From Streptomonospora salina (GTDB lineage: Bacteria > Actinomycetota > Actinomycetes > Streptosporangiales > Streptosporangiaceae): a stretch of DNA of 64,000 bases. The position numbers and the translations under genes were made by a program. Under the pieces are notes generated by a model. It saw only the letters and a list, made by a program, of their open reading frames with translations, did no database searches and was not told where the DNA came from. Shown here in pieces: positions 41,795 through 51,037 of this stretch. The stretch spans positions 62,001 to 126,000 of the forward strand of contig NZ_JACHLY010000002.1 of assembly GCF_014204715.1 (NCBI RefSeq), written 5' to 3'. The stretch's first letter is position 1. Every line of letters starts with the position of its first letter.

Positions 41795-42532
41795 CTACTC
41801 CCAGCGGAAGAAGCGCGCTGCGGCGAGGCCGAACACCGCGGCGTAACCGGCCAGCACCGCCGACGGGGTGATGCCGGGCCAGCCGTTCTCGGCCGCGTTG
41901 CCGAACGCCTCGACGGCGGCGCCCAGCGGGGTGAAGTCGGCGATCGCGGGAACCGGCGCGGGCAGCAACTCCGTGGGGACGTAGAGCCCGGCGAAGAACA
42001 TCAGCGGGAAGAACAGCGTGCTGCCCATAGCGTTGACGGCCTTGCTGGTCGGCACCACGGCGGCCAGGAACGACCCGATCGCCAGGATCGCCGTGACGGA
42101 AAGCAGGAACGCGAGCAGGAAGCCGCCGACGTGGTCCGGCAGCTCGACGTCCCAGAGCATCGCGCTCATGCCGAGCACCAGCACGGTGGTGACCACGGCG
42201 GTGGCCGTCTGCACCGACAATTGGGCGGTCAGTACCCGGGCCGGGCCGACCGGAGTGGTCGAGAGCCGCCGCAGCACGCCCTTCTCCCGGTACCCGACCA
42301 GGTAGCCCGGCGTGACGAAGAGCCCGAGGAACGCATAGGACGTGACCAGCGCGACCGGCGTGTAGTAGTCGATGACGCGCCCGCCGAGTTCGGCGCTGAA
42401 CTCGTGTGCCGACGGAATGATTCCGATGATCGCCACGAGGGCGACAGGGAAGATCAGCGTCCAGAAGTACGCGGCGGGGTCTCGCAGGAAGAGCGTGAGT
42501 TCTACGGCGGTGATCCGGTACAACGCCCGCAC
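41795..42532 (-). CDS. ABC-2 type transporter permease
   Basis: A 245-residue membrane protein with six predicted spans, the ABC-2 (DrrB-like) architecture: TLIFPVALVAIIGI near residue 26, LRRLSTTPVGPARVLTAQL as the conserved cytoplasmic coupling region, then FFPLMFFAGLYVP. GTG 42532 follows AAGGAGACGACA. It is 10 bp downstream of its ATP-binding partner. Probably a multidrug or lipid exporter controlled by the TetR upstream. Confidence 0.9.
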   Translation of the reverse strand: MRALYRITAVELTLFLRDPAAYFWTLIFPVALVAIIGIIPSAHEFSAELGGRVIDYYTPVALVTSYAFLGLFVTPGYLVGYREKGVLRRLSTTPVGPARVLTAQLSVQTATAVVTTVLVLGMSAMLWDVELPDHVGGFLLAFLLSVTAILAIGSFLAAVVPTSKAVNAMGSTLFFPLMFFAGLYVPTELLPAPVPAIADFTPLGAAVEAFGNAAENGWPGITPSAVLAGYAAVFGLAAARFFRWE

Positions 42533-42542
42533 TGTCGTCTCC

Positions 42543-43460
42543 TTAATCGGCGGATTGGTCGAACCGGCGACCGGTCAGTGCGATGAAGGCGTCGTCGAGG
42601 CCGGCCTGTTCGGCGCGCAGGTCCGCGGCGACGATCCGGTGGTGGACCAGGGCCGAGGTGACCGCGTGCACCAGGTTTCCGGTGCCGGTGACCACCACCT
42701 GCCGACCGCGTCGCTCGACGGAGGCCACTTCCGGCAGCGCGGTCAGCACCGCGTCGTCCAATTCCGTGCTCGGTTGGAAGCGCACCGTCTGCTCGGCGTC
42801 CACGTCGGCCACCAGGCCGGCCGGCGTGTCCAGAGCGACGAGCTTCCCGTCGTCGATGACGGCCAGCCGGTCGCACAGGCGCTCGGCTTCCTCCATGAAA
42901 TGCGTGACCAGGATGACGGTGACGCCGCTGTCGCGGACCTGCTCGACCAGCTCCCAGGTGTCGCGCCGGGCGGCCGGATCCAGGCCGGTGGTCAGTTCGT
43001 CCAGGACGGCGACTTTCGGGGCGCCGACCAGTGCGAGGGCGATGGACAGCCGCTGCTTCTGACCGCCGGAGAGCGTGTCGAACGCGCTGTCGGCCTTGTC
43101 CGCCAGTCCCAGTTCGGTCATCAGTGCGCGCCAGTCGGCCGGGTTCTCGTAGAAGGACGCGTAGAGCTTCAGTGCCTCGGAGACGCGCAGCTTGTCGGGC
43201 ATCTCGCTCTTCTGCAGCTGCATACCGAGAATGTGGTGCAGCTCGGCGGCTTCGCGGTGCGGATCGAGGCCGTGTACCGAGACGCTTCCGCTGTCCGGTG
43301 TGCGCAGTCCCGCGATGCACTCGACCGTGGTGGTCTTGCCGGCGCCGTTGGGCCCGAGAATGCCGAAGATCTCGCCTTCCTCGACGCTGAACGACATGTC
43401 CTCGACTGCGACTTTCCGGCCGTACCGCTTGGACAGGTTCGACACGGCGATCACCGGCAT
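42543..43460 (-). CDS. ABC transporter ATP-binding protein (DrrA-like)
   Basis: A 305-residue ATPase. Walker A GPNGAGKTT near residue 35, Q-loop MQLQKSEMP, signature LSGGQKQR near 127, Walker B VAVLDELTTGLDP, H-loop VTHFM. The C-terminal 80 residues are the regulatory DrrA-type extension. It energises the permease at 41795. Leftward operon order: TetR, ATPase, permease. Confidence 0.93.
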   Translation of the reverse strand: MPVIAVSNLSKRYGRKVAVEDMSFSVEEGEIFGILGPNGAGKTTTVECIAGLRTPDSGSVSVHGLDPHREAAELHHILGMQLQKSEMPDKLRVSEALKLYASFYENPADWRALMTELGLADKADSAFDTLSGGQKQRLSIALALVGAPKVAVLDELTTGLDPAARRDTWELVEQVRDSGVTVILVTHFMEEAERLCDRLAVIDDGKLVALDTPAGLVADVDAEQTVRFQPSTELDDAVLTALPEVASVERRGRQVVVTGTGNLVHAVTSALVHHRIVAADLRAEQAGLDDAFIALTGRRFDQSAD

Positions 43461-43521
43461 GGCGCCCCCCTCGTGGGCGGCGGCGCGTGGGGCGTGGCGC
43501 CTGCGGCCACGGCTGCAGTCA

Positions 43522-44148
43522 TCAGGGATCCTTCCGGGTCGCCACGTCGAAGGTGGTGGCGAGTTCGCGGGCGTAGGCGTCGGCGTCGAAGTCGGGGAAG
43601 GTCAGCACCTGGGACGATGTCGAGTCGATGGCCGCGCGCAGCACGCGTGCCATGGGTTCGGGGGCGAACGCGCGGAACTCCCCGCTGCGCTGGCCCGCTT
43701 CGAACAGTTCGCGCAGCGGGGCGATCAGCGGCTCGTCGGTGTGCACGCCGTAGCGCAAGCTTCCGTCGGGCGCGCGGTGATTGACCACGATGTCGCCGAT
43801 CACCGCGATCTCCCGCGGATGGTCGCGGATGAACTCGATGCTCGCGGTGAGGTAGACGCGCAGCGTCGCCGCCGCCGTCGGTTGGTCGTGGAGGCGGTGC
43901 GCCATGTTTTCGGCGCTTTTGGTGTACACGTGCTCGACGACGCGTTCGATCAGCTCGTCTTTGCCGGCGAAGTGGTAGGAGATCACGCCCTTGCTGATCC
44001 CGGCGCGCTTGGCGATGCCGGCCAGCGACGCCTGCCCGTAGCCGACGTCGGCGATCGTGTCGATCGCGCACTCGACGATCTGCGCCCGCCGTGCCTCCTC
44101 CGTGAAGGTACGTGCGCTCTGTCCGGACGAGCTGCCTTCTGACCGCAT
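43522..44148 (-). CDS. TetR family transcriptional regulator
   Basis: A 208-residue TetR regulator. HTH: AQIVECAIDTIADVGYGQAS, LAGIAKRAGISKGVISYHFA. The ligand-binding part has HPREIAVIGDIVVNHR and a C-terminal FDADAYARELATTFD. ATG 44148. It heads the operon with the ABC genes 61 bp downstream, and probably represses them from a dyad over its own promoter (44148-44173). Confidence 0.9.
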   Translation of the reverse strand: MRSEGSSSGQSARTFTEEARRAQIVECAIDTIADVGYGQASLAGIAKRAGISKGVISYHFAGKDELIERVVEHVYTKSAENMAHRLHDQPTAAATLRVYLTASIEFIRDHPREIAVIGDIVVNHRAPDGSLRYGVHTDEPLIAPLRELFEAGQRSGEFRAFAPEPMARVLRAAIDSTSSQVLTFPDFDADAYARELATTFDVATRKDP

Positions 44149-44173
44149 GACCAAAGAATAGCACGATCGGTCA
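44148..44173. promoter_or_regulatory. Inverted repeat at the TetR-ABC promoter
   Basis: TGACC (44148-44152) and GGTCA (44169-44173) are complementary, 16 bp apart, in the divergent region toward the SNF2 gene. A plausible TetR operator, weaker than the pair at 40291. Confidence 0.35.
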
Positions 44174-44313
44174 TATCGCCGACAGGCCGCGACGGCGCGG
44201 GCGACGGAGCCCGTCCCGAGCGTGCGACGGTTCCGATACGCACCGGGCGCGCCGGAACCGTCGCCGCCGGGCGATAGCGTCTGCAGCGGCACGACGCGAG
44301 AGGAGGAGCGGGT

Positions 44314-47300
44314 GTGCTGAGTCTGCACGGCTGGTGGCGTCCTGGAGAGCCCGGTCACGGCGGCGCCGCCGTGCTGTGGGCCGAAGAGGCGCCCCTGCCC
44401 TCCCCCGCCGCCGATCCCGCACCCGCGACCGGGGCCGGATCGGCGGCCCCCCTCCACCCCTTCGCCGCGCCGGCCGAACGGCTGCGTGCGGCCGTGGCCG
44501 CAGCCAGCGGCACCGACGCCGTTTCCGCCTGCGCCGACGCACAGGCCCGCCTGCAGCTGCCGTCGGTCGGCGGCCGCCCCCTGGCGAGTTCCGCTCCCCT
44601 CCCCCGGTCCGGGACCTCCGCGTCCCCGGATCGCACGACCTGGCGAGTGCCGTGCCTGCAGGTGCCCGCCGGACACGCGCCCGCACTGCTGGAGGCGCTG
44701 CACCGCTCCGATGCGGGCGAGGCCGGCCCCGGCGCCGCGCTCGGTCCGGGCCCGGTCCACCTGGCGGCCGTCGACGCTTTCGCCGCACGCCTGGTGGACG
44801 CCGGCCACCTGCTGCCGCGCCTGGTGGGTGCCCAACCGCAGGCGCGGTGGCGCCCGGTCCTCAGCACAGCGGGCGGCGAGCACTTCGCCGCACTGGTCGC
44901 GGCCCTGCCGCCGTCGGCCGCCGCCCACGGCGGGCCGTCCCCGCGCACGGCCGTCTACCGCGCCCTGGCCGACCTGACCGACGCCCGCGCCCGCGCTCGG
45001 CTGTCGGTGCTGCCGCCCCCGAACGGCGGCCACCGGCTCACGGCCGCGCTCACCGGCCCCGAGGCCCGCCTGCACCCCGCAACGGCGGCCGCCGACGGCG
45101 CCGACCGCACCGGATCCCCCGACGCGGACCTCGCCGCCCGACTGCACGCCTGGCACAGCGCCGCTCAGCGCGAAGCCGGCGGCGCCCGGCTGGTCTTCCG
45201 CTTGGTGGAACCCGCCCCCGACCAGGACGTCCCGGCCGGCGGCGAGCAGTGGCGGGTGGAGTTCTGGGTGCAGTCGCGCGCCGATCCCAGCCTCCAGGTT
45301 TCGCTGTCGGCGCTGTGGCTGGGCGACGGCGCCGACCGCCTGCCCGTCGGCGTGGAGTCGGTGATCCTGGAGGACCTCGCCCGGGCGGCACGCCACTACC
45401 CCGCCCTGCGCGACGTCGGAGCCGAACCCGCGCCGGCGGCGCTGACGCTGACGACCGGCCGGGCCCACGCCTTCATCCGCGATGCTGCCCCGCGGCTCAG
45501 CGCCGCCGGCTTCGCCGTGGTGCTGCCCGAGTGGTCGGGCCGCCGGTCGGTGGAGCTGCAGCTGACCACGCGCGAACGCCCCGGCGGGGGCGGCGGCATC
45601 GGCGCCGACGACCTGCTCGACTTCTCGCTGGAGGCCGTCTGCGGGGGCGAACGCGTCGACACGGCCGAACTCGCCGAACTGGCCCGGCTCAAGCAGCCGC
45701 TGGTGCGGCTGCGCGGGCGCTGGATCGAAGTCGACCCCGGGCATGTGCGCACCGCGCTGGCCTACCTGCGCCGCCGCGGCAGCGGCACGATGCGCCGCGA
45801 GGAGGCACTGCGCATGGCCGTCTCGCCGACCGGCGCCACCCCGCTGCCGGTGACCGGGGTCGACGCCGACGGCCACTTGGGGGCGCTGCTCAGCGGCGAC
45901 GCCGAGTCCCGCATGGCGCCGCTGGAGGCGCCCGACGGGTTCACCGGGGCGCTGCGCCCTTACCAGAGCCGCGGCGCCGCGTGGCTGCGCTTTCTGGGCG
46001 AGTTGGGACTGGGCGCGGTGCTGGCCGACGACATGGGACTGGGCAAGACGGTGCAGCTGCTGGCGCTGCTGGCCGACGAGCGCCGCGCCGATGCGGCCGA
46101 GCGCCCCGGACCCACGCTGCTCGTGTGCCCGGTGTCGCTGGTGGGCAACTGGCAGCGCGAGGCCACCGGATTCGCGCCCGGACTGGCCGTGCACGTCCAC
46201 CACGGTCCGGCGCGGCTGCGCGGCAACGCCCTGGCCAAGGCCGCCGGCGGCGCCGACCTGGTCGTCACCACCTACGGGATGGTGCTGCGCGATACCGACG
46301 AGCTCGCCGCGATGCCCTGGCACCGGGTGGTCTGCGACGAGGCCCAGGCCTTGAAGAACTCCGGAACCCGCCAGGCGCGGGCGGTGCGGCGGCTGCCCGC
46401 CCGGGCCCGGATCGCGCTGACGGGAACGCCGGTGGAGAACAACCTGGACGAACTGTGGTCGGTGATGGAGTTCGCCAACCCGGGGCTGCTCGGATCCCAG
46501 CAGGCCTTCCGCGCCGGTATCGGCGCGCGCGTGGAGCGCGCGGCCGCGCAGGAGGGGACCGTCCCCGGCGACGGCGACGACAGCGCGGCGCAGCTGCGGC
46601 GCATCACCGGCCCGTTCATCCTGCGCCGGCTGAAAACCGACCGGGCGATCATCTCCGACCTTCCCGACAAGCAGGAGAGCCGCGCGTGGTGCACGCTGAC
46701 CCCCGAGCAGGCAAGCCTGTACCGGGCGGCCGTGGACGACATGGCCGAGCGCCTGGAGGGCACCGAGGGGATCCAGCGCAAAGGCGTGGTGCTGGCGGCC
46801 ATGGCGCGCCTGAAGCAGATCTGCAACCACCCCGCGCAGTTCCTGGGCGACGGCTCGGCGCTGGCGGGGCGCTCGGGCAAGCTGGAGCGGCTGCAGGAGC
46901 TGCTGGAGCACGTGGTGGCGGCCGGCGACAAGGCGCTGTGCTTCACCCAGTACACGGCGCTGGGCGAGCGCCTGGCCCCCTACCTCGCCCGGCGCCTGGG
47001 CCGGGAGGTGCTGTGGCTGCACGGCGGAACCCCGCGCGCCCGGCGCGAAGAGATGACCCGGCGGTTCCAGGCGAGCCCCGAACCCATGGTGCTGATGCTG
47101 TCGCTGAAGGCCGCCGGCACCGGTCTCAATCTGACGGCCGCCAATCACGTGCTGCACATCGACCGGTGGTGGAACCCGGCGGTGGAGGACCAGGCCACCG
47201 ACCGCGCGTTCCGCATCGGCCAGCGCCGCGACGTGCAGGTCCGCAAGCTCGTTTGCATGGGCACCGTGGAGGAGCGGGTGGACGCGATGATCGAAGGCAA

Positions 47301-47412
47301 GCGGCGGCTGGCCGCACGTGCGGTGGGCGCCGGCGAGGACTGGCTCGGGGAGCTGTCCACGGCCCGGCTGCGCGAAGTCGTGCAGCTGGCGCCCGAGGCG
47401 GTGGCATCGTGA
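44314..47412 (+). CDS. SNF2-family (DEAD-like) helicase
   Basis: A 1032-residue ATP-dependent DNA translocase of the bacterial Snf2 type. The N-terminal 530 residues are the usual poorly conserved region, including an SNF2_assoc part. Helicase motif I is DDMGLGKTVQ near 570, II is DEAQ near 670, III is LTGTPVEN; the C-terminal lobe has motif V/VI HIDRWWNPAVEDQATDRAFR. The sequence FRIGQRRDVQVRKLV is typical of RapA/Snf2 proteins. Its stop overlaps the GTG of the SWIM gene, a common bacterial pair possibly acting in DNA repair or silencing. GTG 44314 follows AGGAGGAGC. Confidence 0.92.
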   Translation: MLSLHGWWRPGEPGHGGAAVLWAEEAPLPSPAADPAPATGAGSAAPLHPFAAPAERLRAAVAAASGTDAVSACADAQARLQLPSVGGRPLASSAPLPRSGTSASPDRTTWRVPCLQVPAGHAPALLEALHRSDAGEAGPGAALGPGPVHLAAVDAFAARLVDAGHLLPRLVGAQPQARWRPVLSTAGGEHFAALVAALPPSAAAHGGPSPRTAVYRALADLTDARARARLSVLPPPNGGHRLTAALTGPEARLHPATAAADGADRTGSPDADLAARLHAWHSAAQREAGGARLVFRLVEPAPDQDVPAGGEQWRVEFWVQSRADPSLQVSLSALWLGDGADRLPVGVESVILEDLARAARHYPALRDVGAEPAPAALTLTTGRAHAFIRDAAPRLSAAGFAVVLPEWSGRRSVELQLTTRERPGGGGGIGADDLLDFSLEAVCGGERVDTAELAELARLKQPLVRLRGRWIEVDPGHVRTALAYLRRRGSGTMRREEALRMAVSPTGATPLPVTGVDADGHLGALLSGDAESRMAPLEAPDGFTGALRPYQSRGAAWLRFLGELGLGAVLADDMGLGKTVQLLALLADERRADAAERPGPTLLVCPVSLVGNWQREATGFAPGLAVHVHHGPARLRGNALAKAAGGADLVVTTYGMVLRDTDELAAMPWHRVVCDEAQALKNSGTRQARAVRRLPARARIALTGTPVENNLDELWSVMEFANPGLLGSQQAFRAGIGARVERAAAQEGTVPGDGDDSAAQLRRITGPFILRRLKTDRAIISDLPDKQESRAWCTLTPEQASLYRAAVDDMAERLEGTEGIQRKGVVLAAMARLKQICNHPAQFLGDGSALAGRSGKLERLQELLEHVVAAGDKALCFTQYTALGERLAPYLARRLGREVLWLHGGTPRARREEMTRRFQASPEPMVLMLSLKAAGTGLNLTAANHVLHIDRWWNPAVEDQATDRAFRIGQRRDVQVRKLVCMGTVEERVDAMIEGKRRLAARAVGAGEDWLGELSTARLREVVQLAPEAVAS

Positions 47413-48224
47413 CCGGGGATCAGGCGGGCCCCGGCGCGTGGGCGGCCCGGCGCCTGCGGGAGGTGCTGGAGCGCGACGGCGACCCCGACCGTGTGCGGCG
47501 CGGCCGCGTCTACGCCGAGCAGGGCGCGGTATCGCGACTGAAGACCCAACCGGGCGAGGTCACGGCCCGGGTCGCGGGCTCACGCTCGGTCTCCTACCGG
47601 GTCGGCCTCATCACCGCGCTGCCGGGTGCCGAGGAGTGGCAGACGCTGGCCCGCGCGCTGGGTTCGCAGCCGGTGTTCCGCGCGGCGCTGCTGGCGGGCG
47701 GCTTCCCTCCGGAACTGGAGCGGGTGTTCGAGGTCGTCGGGCTGCGGCTGCTGCCCGGGGGCCTCGGCGATGTCGTGGTGAGCTGCTCGTGCCCGGACTG
47801 GGGCGACCCGTGCAAACACGCGGCGGCGGCGCTGTTCGTGCTGGCCCGCACGCTGGAGTCGGACCCGCTCCTGCTGGTGGAGTGGCTGGGTCGGCCGCGC
47901 CGCGAACTGCTGGCGGATGTGCGGCGCGCCGCGCGGTCTCCGGCCGAGTCCGCCGATGCGGCGGCGGCGCTGGCCGAACCGGAGGCGCCGGGTGTGGCCG
48001 AGCCCGATCCCTCCGGCGGCGGGCCGGCCGGCTTCTGGCGCGCACCGCACCTTCCGGACCCGCCCCGTCTGGACGGCGCTCCCCCGGCGGTGGCGATCGC
48101 CGGGCCTCCGCCGGCCGCCGACGATCCCGATCCCGCGGACCCCGGCGGCGACGATCCGGCGGAACTGCTGGCGCCGCTGTACCAACGGCTGGTCCGGCCG
48201 GGCGGTCCGGACGCTCGGGAGTGA
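47409..48224 (+). CDS. SWIM zinc-finger protein
   Basis: A 271-residue protein. The SWIM motif CxCxxWxxPCKH is seen as CSCPDWGDPCKH near residue 122-133; it chelates zinc and binds DNA or protein. The last 100 residues are Pro/Ala/Asp-rich and probably disordered. GTG 47409 overlaps the helicase stop (GTGA), so translation is coupled and both work together, as in most bacterial SNF2-SWIM pairs. Confidence 0.88.
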   Translation: MTGDQAGPGAWAARRLREVLERDGDPDRVRRGRVYAEQGAVSRLKTQPGEVTARVAGSRSVSYRVGLITALPGAEEWQTLARALGSQPVFRAALLAGGFPPELERVFEVVGLRLLPGGLGDVVVSCSCPDWGDPCKHAAAALFVLARTLESDPLLLVEWLGRPRRELLADVRRAARSPAESADAAAALAEPEAPGVAEPDPSGGGPAGFWRAPHLPDPPRLDGAPPAVAIAGPPPAADDPDPADPGGDDPAELLAPLYQRLVRPGGPDARE

Positions 48225-48236
48225 GCACCGGGCGCC

Positions 48237-48644
48237 TCAGCCGGGCCGCGCCCCGCCGCCGGAGAGCCGGCGCAGCAGCTCCGCCGCCCGTTCGCCCTCG
48301 CCGGCGGGGACGAACAGGTGGTCGTGGTGGTAGCCGGCGACGACGTTGCACGCCAGGCCCGCCTCGGCCAGCGCTGCCGACACCGCCGCGGTCAGCCCCA
48401 CCGCATCTAGCGCGGAGTGCACCCGCAGCGTGATCCATGCGGCCGCGAAACCGTAATCGAGCCCGGCGGCTTCGGCCTCCTCCCGGGTGCAGACCACGGT
48501 CAGGCCTTCGTCCTCGGCGACCGTGACCGCCGGGACCACGCCGGCGGGCGGCACATCGGCGCGGGCGAAGACGTAGGTGCCGGGACGCAGGAAGGGCTCC
48601 AGGCCGGCGAGCATGCGCTCCACATCGCGTTCGGGGACGGCCAC
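48237..48644 (-). CDS. ACT-domain protein (CASTOR-like)
   Basis: A 135-residue protein. VAEDEGLTVVCTREEAEAAGL then WITLRVHSALDAVGLTAAVS and ACNVVAGYHHDHLFVP form two ACT-like units; HHDHLFVP is a hallmark of this family, which binds amino acids in related proteins. GTG 48644 has GGAG 5 bp upstream. Downstream of the GNAT gene, 50 bp apart on the same strand. Function unknown. Confidence 0.8.
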   Translation of the reverse strand: MAVPERDVERMLAGLEPFLRPGTYVFARADVPPAGVVPAVTVAEDEGLTVVCTREEAEAAGLDYGFAAAWITLRVHSALDAVGLTAAVSAALAEAGLACNVVAGYHHDHLFVPAGEGERAAELLRRLSGGGARPG

Positions 48645-48694
48645 GCGGACTCCGGTGGATCGGGCGGGCGCCGGGGCCCGCGGTGCGGTGCGCC

Positions 48695-49243
48695 TCAGCG
48701 CGTCCGGACGGGGGCGTCGGACGGGCGGATCCGGAAGACCTGCAGGCGCGTGTTGTAGTACTTCTCGGTTTCGCCGACCCATTCCATGCCCAAGCGCCGC
48801 GCGGTCGCGACAGCGCGGGTGTTGCGGGGGCGGGCGACGGCGAACAGCTCCTCGACGCCCTCCTGGAAGGCCCGGCCGGCGATGGCGGCGCCGGCTTCGG
48901 TGGCGTAGCCGTTGCCCCAGGCGTCGGGGCGCAACTGCCAGTTCAGTTCGAAGTCCTCCTCGAACGGAGGCAGCAGGCGCAGCGACAACCCGCCGATCAG
49001 GTCGCCGCTGTCCCGGTGCACGACGGCCCAGCGCCCGGCGGGCGGGATGAAGTTGGGCTGGGCCTCCACCCAGGCGTGCAGCACCGACCGCATCGCCGCG
49101 GTGTCGCGGACGGTGCGCATATCCGGCGTCAGCCAGCGCGCGACCTCCTCGGCACCGTAGATCCGCAGGGCGGCCTCGGCGTCGTCGACGGTCCAGTCCC
49201 GGATGGTCAACCGCTCGGTGTGCAGCTCAAGGCTCGGGGTCAT
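48695..49243 (-). CDS. GNAT family N-acetyltransferase
   Basis: A 182-residue acetyltransferase of the RimJ/RimL type. LHTERLTIRDWTVDDAEA opens the fold; ELNWQLRPDAWGNGYATEAGAA contains the acetyl-CoA pyrophosphate loop (RPDAWGNGYA as Q/RxxGxG/A variant); NTRAVATARRLGMEWVGE is motif B. It would acetylate an amino group, possibly a ribosomal protein or small molecule. ATG 49243. Confidence 0.88.
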   Translation of the reverse strand: MTPSLELHTERLTIRDWTVDDAEAALRIYGAEEVARWLTPDMRTVRDTAAMRSVLHAWVEAQPNFIPPAGRWAVVHRDSGDLIGGLSLRLLPPFEEDFELNWQLRPDAWGNGYATEAGAAIAGRAFQEGVEELFAVARPRNTRAVATARRLGMEWVGETEKYYNTRLQVFRIRPSDAPVRTR

Positions 49244-49334
49244 ACCGGGGATGCTAACCACAACCGGCCCGTCCTACTCTCTGCCGCGCCACGGCGCTCG
49301 ACACGTACGGCAGGCGGACCCGGACACAGGAAAA

Positions 49335-49367
49335 GCGGGGCCGCACCGGTCTCCGGTGCGGCCCCGC
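49335..49367 (-). terminator. Intrinsic terminator of the cold-shock gene
   Basis: 15-bp perfect stem (49335-49349 with 49353-49367) and 3-nt loop, followed leftward by TTTT, 24 bp beyond the csp stop. Confidence 0.92.
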
Positions 49368-49391
49368 CCGCGTGCTCGACGGCCAGGGGTC

Positions 49392-49595
49392 TTAGACGCC
49401 CTGGACGTTCTCGGCCTGCGGGCCCTTGGGGCTCTGCGTGACGTCGAACTCGACGCGCTGGTTCTCCTCAAGGTTGCGGAAGCCGGAGCCCGCGATGTTG
49501 CTGTAGTGGACGAACACGTCCGGGCCGCCGGCGTCCTGCTGGATGAAGCCGAAGCCCTTTTCGCTGTTGAACCACTTGACGGTTCCCTGAGCCAT
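49392..49595 (-). CDS. cspA: Cold-shock protein, CspA family
   Basis: A 67-residue single CSD domain, exact family size. [15 protein letters not shown] holds RNP1 and [12 protein letters not shown]2; both bind single-stranded RNA and melt structure in the cold. ATG 49595 follows GGAGAG. The 260 bp upstream have no gene and may form a long 5' leader, as usual for csp genes. Ends at a textbook terminator. Confidence 0.96.
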   Translation of the reverse strand: MAQGTVKWFNSEKGFGFIQQDAGGPDVFVHYSNIAGSGFRNLEENQRVEFDVTQSPKGPQAENVQGV

Positions 49596-49858
49596 GACGG
49601 ATCTCTCCATTCCCGAGATCGATTCAGACCCGCACTCTGCGGCGTCTGCGGGTGCTGCGAACCTTTCTCTGGAATGAAAAACGCCCGCCGGTCAAAAACT
49701 CCGCTGGGCGATCAAACGTGGATCATGCGAAATCAAGACTGCTGCAACCCTGCATCCACACTAACACCCGCCACGGCCGCATGGGGAGTGTCCCGCGTCA
49801 CAGGCGCGGCGGCGCGGGCCCGCGGCTGACCCGCTGCACGCCGCCGGACCGGTCCGCA

Positions 49859-50899
49859 TCAGCCCCGGGCCGGCGCCCGTGCGGGGCCCGGGTGGTCGCC
49901 CAGCCCGAACAGCGGGAACATCCGCGCGGTGTCGAGGTAGTTGGTGATGGCCGCGATGCTGTCGCCGGAGGTCTCCACGACCTGCAGCGCCCAGGGTTCG
50001 AAGGAGCCGCCGGGCCCGCTGGGGCGGTACTGCCCGAAGGCCGCCGCGCCGCAGGCGGCGGCGGGCACGAGCAGGGAGCCGCGGCACCCGTGGCCGGGTC
50101 CGGTCATCCAGGCGGCGATCGCCTCGGTCCCCTGCAGCCACAGCGCGTACGGAGGCATGGACATCGCGGCGTCCTCGCGCAGCAGCGACGCCAGCTCCGC
50201 CATGTCGTAGCTCTCGAAGGCCGCGACATAGCGGTCCAGCAGGTCGCGCTGGACGCTGTCACCGGGCAGCAGCGGGTCGGTGGCCGACGTGTCGCCGACC
50301 GCGGCCATGGTGGCGCGGGCGCGCTGCAGAGCGCTGTTGACCGAGGCGACGGTGGTGTCGAGCAGGTCGGCGACCTCTTTGGCGTGCCAGCCCAGCACCT
50401 CGCGCAGGATCAGCACAGCCCGCTGCCGGGGAGCCAAGTGCTGCAGGGCGGCCACGAACGCCAACCGCACGGTGTCGCGCAGCGCGGCCTGCTCGGCGGG
50501 GTCCTCCAGCGCGGGCAGGGCCCGGCTGTCGGGGAAGGGCTCCACCCAGGCGGTGTCGGCGTAGGCGGGCCCGAGCACGGCGTCGGTGCCCTGGGACGGG
50601 CCCATGTCCACCGGCCGGGCGCGCCGCGAGCGGCCCTTGAGGATGTCCAGGCAGGTGTTGGTGGCGATGCGGTAGAGCCACGACCGCAGCGAGGAACGCC
50701 CCTCGAACCGGTCGATGCTGCGCCAGGCGCGCACCATGGCCTCCTGGACGGCGTCGTCGGCTTCGAAGGCCGACCCCAGCATCCGGTAGCAGTAGCCCGT
50801 GAGCTCGGTGCGGTAGGCCTCGATCCGGTACTCGGTATCGGCATCCGCGGCGGCGCCGGCGGCGGGCGGCTGCTGGGGTGCGGCGGCGAGATCGCTCAT
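49859..50899 (-). CDS. ECF sigma factor with C-terminal SnoaL-like domain (SigG/SigJ type)
   Basis: A 346-residue ECF sigma. Region 2 is [20 protein letters not shown] with RAWRSIDRF, region 4 is [20 protein letters not shown] with [12 protein letters not shown]. Residues 225-340 form an NTF2/SnoaL-like domain ([20 protein letters not shown]), which in this ECF group takes the place of a separate anti-sigma. ATG 50899 follows GAGGTGACACT. Target promoters unknown; no anti-sigma gene nearby. Confidence 0.9.
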   Translation of the reverse strand: MSDLAAAPQQPPAAGAAADADTEYRIEAYRTELTGYCYRMLGSAFEADDAVQEAMVRAWRSIDRFEGRSSLRSWLYRIATNTCLDILKGRSRRARPVDMGPSQGTDAVLGPAYADTAWVEPFPDSRALPALEDPAEQAALRDTVRLAFVAALQHLAPRQRAVLILREVLGWHAKEVADLLDTTVASVNSALQRARATMAAVGDTSATDPLLPGDSVQRDLLDRYVAAFESYDMAELASLLREDAAMSMPPYALWLQGTEAIAAWMTGPGHGCRGSLLVPAAACGAAAFGQYRPSGPGGSFEPWALQVVETSGDSIAAITNYLDTARMFPLFGLGDHPGPARAPARG

Positions 50900-51037
50900 A
50901 GTGTCACCTCTGTGGGCCCGAAGGCGCCGGCCACCGCGGGCAGCGTGCGGGCCCTGCGCGGTGTCTGCGCCGGTGATATCGACAATCCTCACGCTAGCGC
51001 CGCCCGGTGACAAGGCACCGGAGCCGCCGCAGGCCGC

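Noticed and set aside
43522-47157. 1211-codon leftward open frame covering the SNF2 gene
   Set aside because: Only the last 208 codons are a real TetR gene; the rest is the antisense frame of the helicase, kept open by high GC.
44334-47408. Long rightward frame continuous with the SWIM gene
   Set aside because: It is an out-of-frame shadow of the SNF2 gene; the SWIM protein starts at GTG 47409.
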